A stretch of 6,448 nucleotides of DNA. Origin: CAZTGZ01 sp044339595 (lineage in GTDB: Bacteria > Bacteroidota > Bacteroidia > NS11-12g > UBA9320). The translations under genes were made by a program, and so were the position numbers. The notes beneath the pieces were generated by a model. It was not told the origin of the DNA, did no database searches, and worked only from the letters and a program-made list of their open reading frames with translations. The stretch is from the NCBI GenBank assembly GCA_044339595.1, contig JBIIVF010000133.1:1-6448 (forward strand). The letters are read 5' to 3'. This document shows, in pieces, positions 5,412 through 6,448 of the stretch; the stretch's first letter is position 1, and the number at the start of each line of letters is the position of its first letter.

Positions 5412-6287
5412 ATGATTTTAGACGGAAAAAAAACAGCGCAGGAAGCATCAGAACGCATCAAGACTGCTGTTGCGCAGATTGTCTCAGAAGAGAAAAGAGC
5501 CCCACATCTGGCCGCTATTTTAGTCGGTGAAGACGGAGCGAGTAAGACCTATATTGCCAGTAAAGAAAAAGCCTGTAAAGAAGCAGGATTTACTTCTACC
5601 ATTCTTCGATTTGATGCCGACATCACCGAAGAAGCGCTCGTAAAGGAAGTACAAAAAATCAATGATAATCCTGAAATTGACGGCCTCATCGTTCAGTTAC
5701 CTCTTCCAAAACACATCTCAGAAGACCGCATCATAGAAACCATCAACCCTTTAAAGGATGTTGACGGTTTTCATACCATCAGCACCGGAAGACTTACTTT
5801 GGGACAAGAGACTTTCATCCCGGCAACCCCTTATGGTATCATACAATTGATTGAAAAAAGTGGCATAAAAACCGCCGGAAAGCATTGCGTTGTGGTTGGA
5901 AGAAGCAACATTGTTGGTCGCCCTATGAGCATCCTCATGAGCTTGAACAAACCCTGGGGAAATTGCACCGTGACCCTTTGTCACAGCAAAACGCCGGACC
6001 TTGCTCATTTCACCCGAATGGCGGACATATTAATCGTAGCCCTCGGAAAAGCTGAATTTGTAACCGGTGACATGATTAAACCGGGCGCCGTGGTCATCGA
6101 TGTGGGAATCACCCGGGTAGAAGATGCATCCTCACCCAAAGGATACGCCATTAAAGGGGATGTTCATTTTGAAAGCGCTGAAAAAGTAGCAGCCTGGATC
6201 ACTCCTGTTCCGGGAGGTGTGGGGCCGATGACCATTTCAGGACTGCTTCAAAATACATTAAAAGCTTATCACAACACCTTCCAATGA
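5412..6287 (+). CDS. folD: Bifunctional methylenetetrahydrofolate dehydrogenase / methenyltetrahydrofolate cyclohydrolase
   Basis: FolD is a cytosolic enzyme that interconverts 5,10-methylene-, 5,10-methenyl- and 10-formyl-tetrahydrofolate, supplying one-carbon units for purines and formyl-Met-tRNA. The 291-residue length is normal. The catalytic domain shows the YxxxK motif (Y47, K51, in KTYIASKEKA), DGLIVQLPLP (Q95) and KDVDGF with D118, the folate-binding aspartate. The Rossmann domain carries GKHCVVVGRSNIVGRP. Its R164 and S165 sit where NADP-preferring members contact the 2'-phosphate, so NADP use is likely. The C-terminus has the diagnostic TPVPGGVGPMT. All key residues are present. ATG 5412 gives MILDGKK, the family's usual start. 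I see no clear promoter box or Shine-Dalgarno sequence. The stop overlaps the queE start in ATGA, which implies translational coupling. Confidence 0.97.
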   Translation: MILDGKKTAQEASERIKTAVAQIVSEEKRAPHLAAILVGEDGASKTYIASKEKACKEAGFTSTILRFDADITEEALVKEVQKINDNPEIDGLIVQLPLPKHISEDRIIETINPLKDVDGFHTISTGRLTLGQETFIPATPYGIIQLIEKSGIKTAGKHCVVVGRSNIVGRPMSILMSLNKPWGNCTVTLCHSKTPDLAHFTRMADILIVALGKAEFVTGDMIKPGAVVIDVGITRVEDASSPKGYAIKGDVHFESAEKVAAWITPVPGGVGPMTISGLLQNTLKAYHNTFQ

Positions 6288-6448
6288 GCACTCCGCTTCC
6301 TGTAATGGAGCAGTTTTACACACTGCAAGGTGAAGGGGTTTACTCTGGCAGAGCCGCTTATTTCATTCGTCTGGGAGGATGTGATGTAGGCTGCGTCTGG
6401 TGTGATGTAAAAGATAGCTGGGATGCATACCTGCATGAAAAAGTCACC
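6284..6448 (+). CDS. queE: 7-carboxy-7-deazaguanine synthase, N-terminal 55 residues (cut by right edge)
   Basis: The first 55 codons are present, starting at ATG 6284 inside the folD stop (ATGA overlap). The N-terminus PVMEQFYTLQGEG is the substrate-binding opening typical of QueE. The radical-SAM cluster motif follows as CDVGCVWC (C33, C37, C40), the CX3CX2C ligands of a [4Fe-4S] cluster, and then DVKDSWDA. QueE converts 6-carboxy-5,6,7,8-tetrahydropterin to 7-carboxy-7-deazaguanine, a step toward preQ0 and queuosine in tRNA. Substrate supply depends on GTP cyclohydrolase I, whose product also enters folate synthesis, so the pairing with folD is metabolically sensible. The rest of the gene, probably about 150 more codons, lies outside the window. 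Confidence 0.95.
   Translation, partial: MSTPLPVMEQFYTLQGEGVYSGRAAYFIRLGGCDVGCVWCDVKDSWDAYLHEKVT

Overview
The window looks like ordinary chromosomal sequence of a member of the Bacteroidota. The evidence is a moderately AT-rich base composition, starts without clear Shine-Dalgarno sequences, several promoter-like TAnnTTTG boxes, a lipoprotein with a Cys-rich lipobox of the Bacteroidota style, and protein sequences (FrnE-like, S8 peptidase, FolD, QueE) whose wording is typical of that phylum. I cannot place it in a lower taxon with confidence.

Layout from left to right. The first 64 bases appear to be the last 20 codons of an upstream gene, probably undecaprenyl-diphosphatase uppP. An 11-unit degenerate 8-bp tandem array (63-150) follows. 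Next is an exported FrnE/DsbA-like thiol oxidoreductase on + (182-961). It converges, with a 6-bp gap, on a minus-strand thioredoxin-fold (redoxin/TlpA-like) gene. That gene reads through 968-1645 but is cut by one in-frame TAA at 1193-1195. After a 208-bp divergent spacer comes a GufA-type ZIP metal transporter on + (1854-2678). It converges with a 2-bp gap on a secreted S8 (subtilisin-like) serine peptidase on minus (2681-4435). Upstream of the peptidase, also on minus, lies a lipoprotein of unknown function (4532-5218). A repeat-rich divergent spacer (5219-5411) separates it from folD on + (5412-6287). folD overlaps by 4 bp (ATGA) with the start of queE, which runs off the right edge.

Functionally, the left half holds envelope thiol-disulfide proteins and metal transport, the middle holds secreted or envelope proteins, and the right end is a housekeeping folD-queE pair for one-carbon and queuosine metabolism. 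I see no mobile element, CRISPR array, RNA gene or defence system, and no clear new multi-gene system. The parts most worth a second look are the nonsense-interrupted redoxin gene, the signal-peptide-bearing FrnE homologue with a second Cys pair, the octamer array with repeated ATG-stop units and a coupled mini-ORF, and the direct plus inverted repeats upstream of folD.
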